This document shows, one piece after another, positions 52,795-60,559 of a stretch of DNA of 64,000 nt. The notes under the pieces were generated by a model. The model had not been told where the DNA came from, ran no database searches, and worked only from the letters and a program-made list of their open reading frames with translations. The DNA lies in the NCBI GenBank assembly GCA_037444185.1, contig JBBIMW010000005.1, positions 1 through 64,000 on the forward strand. The letters run 5' to 3'. How positions within the stretch are numbered: position 1 is the first letter of the stretch; each line of letters begins with the position of its first letter. The position numbers and the translations under genes are program-made. This stretch comes from JAILZP01 sp037444185 (GTDB lineage Bacteria > Bacillota > Desulfotomaculia > Desulfotomaculales > Desulfocucumaceae).

Positions 52795-53801
52795 TGGGCA
52801 AAGGCATTGTGTCCTGCGGCTATTATATTCCTTATTTGCGCATCCGGAGGGAGGAATACATGGCCGCCCTCGGCGGCTGCGCCGCGGACATGGAAGAAAA
52901 AGCCGTTCTGGACATAGATGAAGATGTGATTACCATGGCCGTGGAGGCCGCCAGGAACGCCGCGGAAAATGTGGACAAAGGACGCATCGGGGCCTTGGTG
53001 CTGGCCTCCACCAATTTTCCCTATCAAGAAAAGTATTTGGCCGGGACACTGGTGGAAGCCCTGGGGCTCAGCGGCGGCCTTTTGACCAGTCACCACAGCG
53101 GGTCCGCCCTGGCAGGAGCCGAAGCATTTCTGGCCGCCATGGGCCTTCTGGATCAAACCGATCAGGAATACGCCCTGGCGGTGATTTCAGACGCACCGTC
53201 GTCAAGATCTCCGGAGGGCCTGGAGCACGGTTTCGGGGCGGCGGCCTGCGCCTTTGTCCTGGCCGGGGGCGATGCGGCATTGAGTTTTGAAGGTGTGTCG
53301 GCCCAGTCCGGAGAGTTTATGGGACTGCGCTTCAGACCGCCGGCGGACGGCATCGTCAGGGACATAGGAGTTCCCGCCTATTCCTCGATGTCATATATTG
53401 ATACAGTTGCCGGAGCTGTTTCGGGGGTTCTGGAAAAACTGGGGAGAAGCCCCGGGCACTACCGCCACTTGATAATGCCCCAGGCCGATTTGAGGGCCGA
53501 CCAGGCCCTGGCAAAAAAACTGGGCTTTAGCGAAGAGCAGTTAAGGGAGGGCACGGTTTTCAGGATGGTGGGGGACGCCGGCTGCTGCACGCCGTTTTTG
53601 GGGCTGTGCAAGACACTGGAAGGCACGGGTGGGGATGAAAAGACGCTGGTCTGCACATACGGGGCGGGGTCCGGGAGTATTGCCATGAGCTTTCGCTCCG
53701 GCGCCCCCCTTCCGGCGGGCCGGACAACCTTCAGTTCACAGCTGGGGAACAAAAAAAACATCAGCTACATCCAATATCTTAAACTGAAAAAAATATTGTG
53801 A
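52791..53801 (+). CDS. HMG-CoA synthase-like protein lacking catalytic residues
   Basis: 336 aa, same length and fold pattern as archaeal HMG-CoA synthase: GIVSCGYYIPYLRI, EKAVLDIDEDVITMAVEAARNA, LEHGFGAAACAFVLAGG, and CTYGAGSGSIAMSF at the end. However, the catalytic triad seen in archaeal enzymes is absent: the Glu in GSES is replaced in ASTNFP (near 74), the Cys in ACKAGT is replaced in SHHSGSA (near 102) and the His in FHQPN is replaced in IMPQAD. It is thus probably a non-catalytic or re-purposed subunit that scaffolds the thiolase and DUF35 proteins. ATGATG start overlaps the thiolase stop. Confidence 0.82.
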   Translation: MMGKGIVSCGYYIPYLRIRREEYMAALGGCAADMEEKAVLDIDEDVITMAVEAARNAAENVDKGRIGALVLASTNFPYQEKYLAGTLVEALGLSGGLLTSHHSGSALAGAEAFLAAMGLLDQTDQEYALAVISDAPSSRSPEGLEHGFGAAACAFVLAGGDAALSFEGVSAQSGEFMGLRFRPPADGIVRDIGVPAYSSMSYIDTVAGAVSGVLEKLGRSPGHYRHLIMPQADLRADQALAKKLGFSEEQLREGTVFRMVGDAGCCTPFLGLCKTLEGTGGDEKTLVCTYGAGSGSIAMSFRSGAPLPAGRTTFSSQLGNKKNISYIQYLKLKKIL

Positions 53802-53810
53802 GGTGATTGT

Positions 53811-54227
53811 ATGGGCGCCCACATATCGGTTCCCATGTACCGGCGGACAATTTCCCATCGCTACCGGCTGACGGGGATGAAGTGCGCCGGATGCCAGGGG
53901 GTGAACTTTCCCCCCAAGGCTGTTTGCAGTCACTGTCTTTGCGGAACGGAATTTGAAGACGTGCCCCTTAGCGGGAGGGGATTGGTATATTCATACACAG
54001 TCATTGCGGGAGGGGGCGCCCCGCCGGAGTTTTCAGGGGAGGCGCGCTGCAGGGGGAGCTATACTGTGGTTCTGGTGGAATTGGAAGAGGGGCCGAGGAT
54101 TGTTTCACAGCTGGCAAATCCACCGGAGAACGGTATTTGGATAGGTATGCCGGTGAGGGCCGTCTTCAGAAAAATATACGAGGAAGAAAAAGTGATCCGC
54201 TACGGGTTTAAATTCACTCCGTTATAA
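53811..54227 (+). CDS. DUF35 / Zn-ribbon OB-fold acyl-CoA-binding protein
   Basis: 138 aa. N-terminal rubredoxin-like zinc ribbon with CAGC and CSHC (about residues 25-43), then an OB fold (GRGLVYSYTVI..., YTVVLVELEEGPRIVSQL). In the archaeal HMGCS/thiolase complex this protein bridges the enzymes and holds CoA. Last gene of the triad; a 9-base gap to the preceding gene. Confidence 0.92.
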   Translation: MGAHISVPMYRRTISHRYRLTGMKCAGCQGVNFPPKAVCSHCLCGTEFEDVPLSGRGLVYSYTVIAGGGAPPEFSGEARCRGSYTVVLVELEEGPRIVSQLANPPENGIWIGMPVRAVFRKIYEEEKVIRYGFKFTPL

Positions 54228-54237
54228 TTCATGTTTG

Positions 54238-54246
54238 TGGTATAAT
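54238..54246 (+). promoter_or_regulatory. Extended -10 element before the DUF6485 gene
   Basis: TGG-TATAAT at 54238-54246, 60 bases before the small cysteine-rich gene. No good -35 box, as is allowed for extended -10 promoters. Confidence 0.4.
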
Positions 54247-54307
54247 CTATAATAATGTCCGTGCCCGGACCAGGATCGCCCATCCATGCCGTTTTCGGAG
54301 GCTTGAA

Positions 54308-54517
54308 ATGTCCGCTTTGAATTGCAACAAGGAAAAAAATACCCGGGAATGCGCCTGCACGTACAGTGCCTGCCACCGCCGGGGAATGTGCTGTGAGTGT
54401 GTTGCATACCACCGCAAGAAGGGTGAAATTCCGGGATGCTTTTTCCCCCCGCACCTGGAGGCCGCCTATGACCGGTCGCAGAGGAATTTTGCCGAGTACC
54501 TGCGGCAAAAAAAATAG
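54308..54517 (+). CDS. DUF6485 family cysteine-rich small protein
   Basis: 69 aa with eight cysteines, most in NCNKEKNTRECACTYSAC and RRGMCCECVAYHRKKGEIPGC, a pattern that points to a metal or Fe-S site; the C-terminal third is a charged helix. It matches the short DUF6485 proteins of anaerobic Firmicutes and Deltaproteobacteria as I know them; function unknown. It has its own promoter-like element and stands alone between the DUF35 gene and the citrate-synthase-like gene. The ATG at 54308 follows GGAGG at about 54297. Confidence 0.75.
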   Translation: MSALNCNKEKNTRECACTYSACHRRGMCCECVAYHRKKGEIPGCFFPPHLEAAYDRSQRNFAEYLRQKK

Positions 54518-54628
54518 GTTTCCGGGAGGGTTCCGGTGTCGGATGTTGCATGCCGGCGCCGGAATGCAGAGGTATTTTGTATTCTTTTCCGGCGCCGGGA
54601 TTATATTCTTTTCAGTCAGTCGGTTTTC

Positions 54629-54637
54629 TGGTATTAT
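54629..54637 (+). promoter_or_regulatory. Extended -10 element before the citrate/homocitrate synthase gene
   Basis: TGG-TATTAT at 54629-54637 with a poor TTTTCA at -35, 75 bases before the gene. The 190-base gap also contains two copies of the palindrome CCGGCGCCGG (about 54553 and 54590). Confidence 0.4.
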
Positions 54638-54711
54638 ATTTTAAAGTCATTGTACGGCTTATCCATCAGCCGTTTATTTATTTGTCTTTGGCAATAATCA
54701 AAGAAGGGGTG

Positions 54712-55854
54712 ATGAGAAAAATGGACGAAAAAAAGATTATGATTGTCGATACCACTCTGAGGGACGGTGAGCAAACGGCCGGCGTGGTTTTCGCCAACCG
54801 TGAAAAGGTGAGGATCGCCAAATTCCTGGATGAACTTGGGGTGAACCAGATCGAGGCCGGGATTCCCACCATGGGCGGAGACGAAAAGGAGGCCATCAAG
54901 GCCATCTGCAAAGCCGGGCTGAAAGCCAGCATCATGGGCTGGAACCGGCCGGTGATAAAGGACATCGAGGAGTCCATCGACTGCGGGGTGGACGCGGTGG
55001 CCATTTCCATCTCCACCTCGGACATCCACATTAAATACAAACTCCAGCAATCCAGGGAGTGGGTGCTGGAAAACATGGTGAAGGCCGTGGAGTTCGCCAA
55101 AAGGGAGGGTATGTACGTTTCTGTCAACGCCGAGGACGGCTCCCGCAGCGACCTGGATTTCTTGGTGCAGTTCGCCAGGGCGGGCAAGCAGGCCGGGGCA
55201 GACCGCCTGCGCTACTGCGACACCGTGGGCATAATGGACCCGTTCACCATCGCGCAGCACATTGAGAGAATATTGAGAGAAGTGGATATAGACATCGAGA
55301 TGCACACCCACAACGACTTCGGCATGGCTACGGCCAACGCCCTGGCCGGCGTAAAGGCCGGGGCCAACTACATCGGTGTCACCGTCATGGGCCTGGGTGA
55401 AAGGGCGGGCAACTCCGCCCTGGAAGAGGTGGTTATGGCGCTGAAGCATATTTACAACATCGACTTGGGGTTCAAGACGGAGATGTTCCGGGAGGTGGCG
55501 GAATATGTTTCCAGGGCCTCCGGCAGGGAACTCCCGGCCTGGAAGGCCATCGTGGGGTCTAATATGTTCGCTCACGAATCCGGTATCCACGCCGACGGCG
55601 CACTGAAAAACCCCAAGACATACGAGGCCTTTACCCCGGAAGAGGTGGGGCTGGAGCGGCAGATCATGATCGGCAAGCACTCGGGAACGGCATCCCTGAA
55701 GGCCAAATTTGCCGAATACGGGATACATTTGAGCGATCATAAGGCCCAGGAACTGCTCTCCAAGGTAAGGTCCTATTGCGTCGCCCTGAAAAGGCCCCTT
55801 TTTGACAAGGAGCTGGTATATCTGTACGAGGACTATTTCGGCCATCCCAAATGA
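54712..55854 (+). CDS. NifV/Re-citrate synthase-like acyltransferase (homocitrate synthase family)
   Basis: About 380 aa, DRE-TIM metallolyase: DTTLRDGEQTAGV, IEAGIPTMGGDEK, AEDGSRSD, HTHNDFGMATANALA (metal-binding HxH) and HESGIHADG. It condenses acetyl-CoA with a 2-keto acid. The sequence type is NifV-like homocitrate synthase, but clostridial and Dehalococcoides Re-citrate synthases belong to the same branch, and the following aconitase and isocitrate-dehydrogenase-like genes favour citrate synthase. Homocitrate for nitrogenase or an AksA-type role are alternatives. ATG 54712 is preferred; the frame extends to 54550 without an SD. Confidence 0.85.
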   Translation: MRKMDEKKIMIVDTTLRDGEQTAGVVFANREKVRIAKFLDELGVNQIEAGIPTMGGDEKEAIKAICKAGLKASIMGWNRPVIKDIEESIDCGVDAVAISISTSDIHIKYKLQQSREWVLENMVKAVEFAKREGMYVSVNAEDGSRSDLDFLVQFARAGKQAGADRLRYCDTVGIMDPFTIAQHIERILREVDIDIEMHTHNDFGMATANALAGVKAGANYIGVTVMGLGERAGNSALEEVVMALKHIYNIDLGFKTEMFREVAEYVSRASGRELPAWKAIVGSNMFAHESGIHADGALKNPKTYEAFTPEEVGLERQIMIGKHSGTASLKAKFAEYGIHLSDHKAQELLSKVRSYCVALKRPLFDKELVYLYEDYFGHPK

Positions 55855-55884
55855 TTTTTAATATACGGGAAAGAGGGATCATGG

Positions 55885-57138
55885 TTGGGGCAGACAATAA
55901 TTGAAAAGATACTTTCCACCCACAGCGGGCAGGAGGTATACGCCAATGACATAGTGGTGGCCGGGGTGGATTTCGTGATGGGGCAGGACGGCACTTCGCC
56001 TTTGGCCATCAGGGCCTTTGGGGAGATGGGCGGCAAAGAGGTGTTCGACCGGGAAAAGGTGGCCTTTGTCATAGATCACAGCTCGCCCAGCCCCAACGAG
56101 GGGGTTTCGGCACTGCACAAACTGATGAGGGAGTTCTCCAGGGCCAAGGGATTCCGCCTGTACGACATAGGTGAGGGAGTATGTCACCAGCTTGTCCCGG
56201 AAAGCGGCATGGTGGGGCCGGGGTGCCTGGTTATCGGCGCCGATTCCCATACTTGCACGTACGGAGCGCTGAATGCCTTCTCCACCGGTGTGGGGTCCAC
56301 CGATCTGGCGGCGGGGCTTATTTCAGGCCGCATGTGGTTCAAAGTGCCCGGGACTATTAAATTCGTGCTGAACGGTGTGCTGCCCCCGGGAGTGTTTTCC
56401 AAGGACCTGATATTGCACCTGATCGGTGATGTCACCGCCGATGGGGCCACCTACATGTCGGCGGAATATACCGGTGACGCGGTGTCCGCCCTGTCGGTGG
56501 AGGGCAGGTTCACCATAGCCAACATGGCTGTGGAGATGGGCGCCAAGGCCGGGCTGATGGAGGCGGACGACAAAACATTTTCCTGGCTGGCCCGCTACAC
56601 CGGCAGGAAATTTGAGCCGGCGAGGGCGGACCGGGACGCAGTATACGCCGCAATAAAGGAATATGACATTTCGGCGCTGGAACCCCAAGTGGCCAGGCCC
56701 CACCGGGTGGACAACGTCTGCCCCGTGGGCGAGGTGGCCGGCACCCCCATCCAGCAGGCCGTAATCGGCACCTGTACCAACGGCAGGCTGGAGGATCTCG
56801 GTATTGCCGCCGATATACTCAGGGGGAAGAGGATTAACGGGGACGTAAGGCTAATTGTGGCGCCGGCGTCCAAGAGGGTGTTGCTGGATGCCATGCGGGA
56901 GGGGATCATACAGGATTTGGTGGAGGCCGGGGCGGCGGTGGTGACGCCGGGATGCGGGCCCTGCGTGGGAACGCACAACGGGGTCCCGTCGGACGGAGAA
57001 AATGTCATATCTACGGCCAATAGAAATTTCAAGGGCCGCATGGGCAACAGCAACGCCTTTATATATCTGGCTTCACCGGCCACGGTGGCGGCTTCGGCGC
57101 TGGCCGGAGTGATTTCCGACCCGAGAGAATTCTTTTAA
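55885..57138 (+). CDS. LeuC-type aconitase / (homo)aconitase large subunit
   Basis: 417 aa with Fe-S ligands in GTCTNGR and PGCGPCVG and the HSSPSPNEGV / GADSHTCTYGA segments of the aconitase superfamily. Length and type match the LeuC/HacA branch of two-subunit hydro-lyases. Given the flanking genes, citrate-isocitrate isomerisation is the likely job; 3-isopropylmalate or homocitrate are alternatives. TTG start at 55885, 8 bases after AGAGGG. Confidence 0.88.
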   Translation: MGQTIIEKILSTHSGQEVYANDIVVAGVDFVMGQDGTSPLAIRAFGEMGGKEVFDREKVAFVIDHSSPSPNEGVSALHKLMREFSRAKGFRLYDIGEGVCHQLVPESGMVGPGCLVIGADSHTCTYGALNAFSTGVGSTDLAAGLISGRMWFKVPGTIKFVLNGVLPPGVFSKDLILHLIGDVTADGATYMSAEYTGDAVSALSVEGRFTIANMAVEMGAKAGLMEADDKTFSWLARYTGRKFEPARADRDAVYAAIKEYDISALEPQVARPHRVDNVCPVGEVAGTPIQQAVIGTCTNGRLEDLGIAADILRGKRINGDVRLIVAPASKRVLLDAMREGIIQDLVEAGAAVVTPGCGPCVGTHNGVPSDGENVISTANRNFKGRMGNSNAFIYLASPATVAASALAGVISDPREFF

Positions 57139-57152
57139 GCAGGTGGTAGTGA

Positions 57153-57653
57153 GTGAGATTTTTCGGCAAGGCCCATAAATTCGGCGACGATGTGAACACC
57201 GACTATATAATTTCCGGCAAATACAAATTCAAAACCCTGGACATGAAGGAACTGGCCAAGCATGTAATGGAGGATCTGGATCCTGATTTTTACAAAAAAA
57301 TATCCGGAGGGGATTTTATTGTGGCCGGCAGCAATTTCGGCTGCGGCTCCTCCCGGGAGCAGGCCCCTTTAGCCATCAGGAACGCCGGTATAAGCGCCGT
57401 GCTGGCCAAATCCTTCGCCAGGATTTTCTACCGCAACTGCATCAATACAGGGCTTCCGGTGGTGGAGTGCGACACCGGGCTGATTGATGGGGGCGATATG
57501 ATTGAGGTGGATCTCGCCGGGGGAATAATTCTGAATAAAACCAGGGAACTGGAAATACCGGTGAAGCCGCTGCCGGGGGTAATGATCAAAATACTCAACG
57601 ACGGGGGGTTGGTCCCCCACTTCAGGAAATACGGAGGCTTCAACCTGGACTGA
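57153..57653 (+). CDS. LeuD-type aconitase / (homo)aconitase small subunit
   Basis: 166-aa swivel domain: FGDDVNTDYIISGKY, FIVAGSNFGCGSSREQAPLAI, AKSFARIFYRN. The substrate-recognition loop after the first motif reads YKFKT, neither the YLVM of isopropylmalate isomerase nor the YLRT of homoaconitase, so specificity is open. GTG start 6 bases after AGGTGG; 14 bases behind the large subunit. Confidence 0.9.
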   Translation: MRFFGKAHKFGDDVNTDYIISGKYKFKTLDMKELAKHVMEDLDPDFYKKISGGDFIVAGSNFGCGSSREQAPLAIRNAGISAVLAKSFARIFYRNCINTGLPVVECDTGLIDGGDMIEVDLAGGIILNKTRELEIPVKPLPGVMIKILNDGGLVPHFRKYGGFNLD

Positions 57654-57736
57654 AGTATCTGCAATTCCGCGGCACTGACAGCAAACAAGCAATTTGATTG
57701 TTTGCGATATGGACAATGAAAACCGGGAGGAAATGG

Positions 57737-58744
57737 ATGGCTTACAATATTACATTAATCCCCGGGGATGGCATCGGACCGGAGATAAGCGAGGCGGCCA
57801 GGAGAGTCATGGACGCCTCGGGCGTTGCCATCCGGTGGGAATTGGCGCAGGCCGGGGAAGCGGTGATGGAAAAATTCGGCACCCCCCTGCCGGAATATGT
57901 GCTGGAATCCGTAAGGCGCAACCGGGTGGCACTGAAGGGCCCCCTGACCACCCCGGTGGGAAAGGGTTTTAGAAGCGTCAACGTGACCCTGAGACAGAAG
58001 CTGAACCTTTTCGCCAATGTCAGGCCGGCCAGAACAATGCCAGGAATACGGAGCAGGTACGAAAATGTGGACCTGATAGTGGTGAGGGAGAACACCGAGG
58101 ATCTTTACGCCGGAATAGAGCACCGGGTGGGGAGGGACGCCGCCGAGAGCATCAAAATAATCACCCGGGAGGCGTCCGAGAGGGTGGTGCGCTACGCCTT
58201 CGAACTGGCGGTGAGACAGGGCAGGAAAAAAGTCACCGCGGTGCACAAGGCCAATATCATGAAGCTCACCGACGGGCTTTTTCTGGAATGCGCCGGCCGT
58301 GTGGCCGCCGATTACACGGAAATAGAGTTCGAGGACATGATAGTGGACGCCATGTGCATGAAGCTGGTCCAGTCTCCGGAAAAATACGACGTGATGGTGA
58401 TGCCCAACCTTTACGGCGACATAATAAGTGATCTGTGCGCCGGGCTGGTGGGGGGGCTGGGGGTGGCCCCCGGCGCCAATATCGGCGAAGGGGCGGCGGT
58501 ATTCGAGCCTGTCCACGGAAGCGCGCCGAAACATGCCGGCACGAACAGGGTGAATCCCCTGGCCATTATACTGTCCGGTGTGATGATGCTGCGGCACCTG
58601 GGGGAAAACGGGGCTGCGGACCGGGTTGACCGGGCGGTGGAGGCCGTTCTCGGTGAAAGGAGAAATCTCACCTACGATCTTGGGGGCGGCTCCTCCACCA
58701 GTCAGATGGCGGACGCCATAATAGAGTACATGCGCCGAGGATGA
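57737..58744 (+). CDS. Isocitrate dehydrogenase-like decarboxylating dehydrogenase
   Basis: 335-aa beta-decarboxylating dehydrogenase: LIPGDGIGPEI, RSVNVTLRQKLNLFANVRPA, VRENTEDLYAGIEH, NLYGDIISDLCAGLVGG and HGSAPKHAGTNRVNP. The Ser-x-Asn of RSVNVTLR is the isocitrate signature, not that of isopropylmalate dehydrogenase. The nucleotide-specificity pair reads Lys-His, between the NADP-type Lys-Tyr and NAD-type Asp-Ile, so coenzyme use is uncertain. ATG 57737 with GGGAGG at 6 bases. Last gene of the four-gene set making 2-oxoglutarate (inferred). Confidence 0.88.
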   Translation: MAYNITLIPGDGIGPEISEAARRVMDASGVAIRWELAQAGEAVMEKFGTPLPEYVLESVRRNRVALKGPLTTPVGKGFRSVNVTLRQKLNLFANVRPARTMPGIRSRYENVDLIVVRENTEDLYAGIEHRVGRDAAESIKIITREASERVVRYAFELAVRQGRKKVTAVHKANIMKLTDGLFLECAGRVAADYTEIEFEDMIVDAMCMKLVQSPEKYDVMVMPNLYGDIISDLCAGLVGGLGVAPGANIGEGAAVFEPVHGSAPKHAGTNRVNPLAIILSGVMMLRHLGENGAADRVDRAVEAVLGERRNLTYDLGGGSSTSQMADAIIEYMRRG

Positions 58745-58748
58745 AAAA

Positions 58749-58798
58749 GACGGCCGTATAATAAAATATTAAAGTAAGATAATAAGCCTGACGGCCGT
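58749..58798 (+). repeat. Paired GACGGCCGT boxes after the dehydrogenase gene
   Basis: GACGGCCGT occurs at 58749-58757 and 58790-58798; each contains the self-complementary ACGGCCGT. The pair can form a hairpin, or each box may bind a dimeric protein. A TATAAT (58757-58762) starts at the end of the first box. The second is followed by AAAAAG rather than a T-run. Confidence 0.4.
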
Positions 58799-58824
58799 AA
58801 AAAGATCGAAGGGAGGTGCGGTAT

Positions 58825-59199
58825 TTGGCTCATCCGTCAAATTTCGGAGAACACCAGGCCAGATTGCGGGCCATGTACGAGGCCGACTATCCCCAGGGAG
58901 TGGTGGTAGATCCCACCCCGATAACCGCCGGCGAGGAAATAACAGTGCTGTACTATGGTCTGCTGGCCAAAAGCGGGGCCGATCAGGTGTATTTGCACGC
59001 AGGATACGGAAATGCCAGGGAATGGCGCCATGTTTCAGATTTCAAAATGTCCAAAACCGGTTGGGGTTGGGTAAAAACACTGGAAATACCGGATGAAAGC
59101 AGGTTCAATTTATGTTTCAAGGACAGCGCTGGCAACTGGGACAACAATAACGGGATCAACTGGAGTTTTGAAATTCACAACGGCCGCCGGCGCATGTGA
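58825..59199 (+). CDS. Stand-alone starch-type carbohydrate-binding module protein (CBM25-like)
   Basis: 124 aa, almost entirely one beta-sandwich module: ITAGEEITVLYYGLLAKSGADQVYLHAGYGN, EWRHVSDFKMSKTGWGWVKTLEIPDESRFNLCFKDSAGNWDNNNGINWSFEI, the pattern of CBM25-type domains with conserved Trp and DNNNGxNW. There is no signal peptide, membrane segment or catalytic domain, so it should be cytosolic. It could bind glycogen or storage polysaccharide; the role is unknown. TTG 58825 is 8 bases from GGAGG; the alternative GTG 58816 overlaps the SD. Confidence 0.78.
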   Translation: MAHPSNFGEHQARLRAMYEADYPQGVVVDPTPITAGEEITVLYYGLLAKSGADQVYLHAGYGNAREWRHVSDFKMSKTGWGWVKTLEIPDESRFNLCFKDSAGNWDNNNGINWSFEIHNGRRRM

Positions 59200-59247
59200 C
59201 GGCGGAAGCAGGCAGGCACCCATAATGTGCGATGTGGCGGATAATGC

Positions 59248-59301
59248 AAAAAAAAACTCCGCCGGGGGCGTGCGGGGAAGGAATTACGCCCTGCGGCGGA
59301 G
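59248..59301 (-). terminator. Long hairpin with reverse-strand T-run
   Basis: CTCCGCCG...GGGCGT pairs with ACGCCC...CGGCGGAG (59257-59301), about 14 bp with one bulge. On the forward strand nine A residues precede it and no T-run follows, so it has terminator form only for leftward transcription, although no leftward gene is near. The rest of the 300-base gap 59200-59506 holds a small CAGGC/GCCTG hairpin (59318-59331) and no convincing gene. Confidence 0.5.
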
Positions 59302-59506
59302 AATAAATATAGCAAGTGCAGGCCGAAGCCTGTTGGATACCTTAAAAAAGCAAATATTTTTCAATATAACCATGGAGGTTATGGAGTCTCAGGGAGAGAT
59401 CGGGCATTCATGGTTTTTTTTGCGTGACTTTACAGAAAAAAAGCGCTCCCCGTGGTTTTATCCTTTCATTTGACTAACATAACTATAAGTAAGGAGAGGG
59501 AATTTG

Positions 59507-60544
59507 ATGGGCGTTAAAAAAGCACCTGTTTTTTTGCTGGTAGCGGCCATGATTGCCGCCTTTTTACTGACCGGCTGCGGAGGTCCGAAAAAAGAGCCGG
59601 CCAATACAGTCCCGCCCAAAAATGAGCCGGTTAAAAGCGAAATCAAAGTTACGGATTTCAGGGGCAAAGAGGTGGTCTTGAAGGAGCCGGCCAGGAGGAT
59701 CGCCTGCCTTTTGGACAGTGGACTCACCGGCCTGCACATGCTGGGGGTGCGGGACGAGGTGGTGGCCCTTGACAAGTGGACTTATGAAAATGACGGACTC
59801 CAGTACACATCCCAGATTGATCCACGCATAGCCGCCAAGGAGCTGCCGGCGGTGACAGGGAACATGGAAAAACTGATTTCTTTAAAGCCCGACATTGTGA
59901 TTGTCTGGGCCCAGGACCAGGGGATAAAGCAGATGGAGGAAAACGGTCTGAAGGTGTATGGGGTGCAGATAAACAAATTTGACGATATCTACAAGGAAAT
60001 GGAGGACTTGGGCAGAATCACCGGAAAAGAGGCGCGGGCCCGGGAGCTGATCGATTACACCAAGGGGGAACTGGACAAACTGTCCGGTCAGCTGGCAAAG
60101 GTGTCCCAGGATAGAAGGGAAAAGGCGCTGTTTGTGTGGGGTCCCTCCAAACTGGACCTGGCCGGCAAAACCAGCACCGGTGGCGATATACTGGTGTGGG
60201 CGGGGGCTGTAAACCTGGCCGGGCAAATTGATAAAGAACATTTTGTGGCCGGCATGGAGCAGGTAATCAACTGGAACCCCCAGTCCATAATCATGTGGAA
60301 CAATAAGAAGATCAAGCCCGAAGACTATTATAAAGATCCCCAGTGGCTGACGGTGAAGGCGGTAAAGGATAAAAAAGTCTACATGCTCCCCAATTTCTTT
60401 TTCTGCGATCTCTGGACCCTGAAATTCCAGTATTCCATAAAATCAACGGCCAAATGGCTGTACCCCGAGATATTCACCGGCATGGACCTGGAAAAGGAGA
60501 AAAGGGATATGATTGTCAAGCTATACGGGAAAGAAATAAAATAA
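59507..60544 (+). CDS. FecB/BtuF-type ABC transporter substrate-binding lipoprotein
   Basis: 345 aa with a lipoprotein signal (hydrophobic VFLLVAAMIAAFLL, lipobox LLTGC, Cys near residue 23) and a class III periplasmic-binding fold: VTDFRGKEVVLKEPARRIACLLDSG, LISLKPDIVIVW, VTQ-like linker helix and QSIIMWNN. Binds a metal chelate: corrinoid, haem or siderophore. The adjacent cobalamin riboswitch and cobalt transporter favour a corrinoid. ATG 59507 after AGGAGAGGG. Confidence 0.88.
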   Translation: MGVKKAPVFLLVAAMIAAFLLTGCGGPKKEPANTVPPKNEPVKSEIKVTDFRGKEVVLKEPARRIACLLDSGLTGLHMLGVRDEVVALDKWTYENDGLQYTSQIDPRIAAKELPAVTGNMEKLISLKPDIVIVWAQDQGIKQMEENGLKVYGVQINKFDDIYKEMEDLGRITGKEARARELIDYTKGELDKLSGQLAKVSQDRREKALFVWGPSKLDLAGKTSTGGDILVWAGAVNLAGQIDKEHFVAGMEQVINWNPQSIIMWNNKKIKPEDYYKDPQWLTVKAVKDKKVYMLPNFFFCDLWTLKFQYSIKSTAKWLYPEIFTGMDLEKEKRDMIVKLYGKEIK

Positions 60545-60559
60545 GGCGAACCTGATCTG

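Noticed and set aside
54550..54711. N-terminal extension of the citrate/homocitrate synthase-like protein
   Set aside because: No SD at the upstream start, and the added residues come from AT-rich promoter sequence; family proteins start near IMIVDTTLRDGEQ.
59093..59473. 126-codon forward frame overlapping the CBM gene
   Set aside because: Half of it lies in another frame of the CBM gene and the rest covers a hairpin; no SD or domain.
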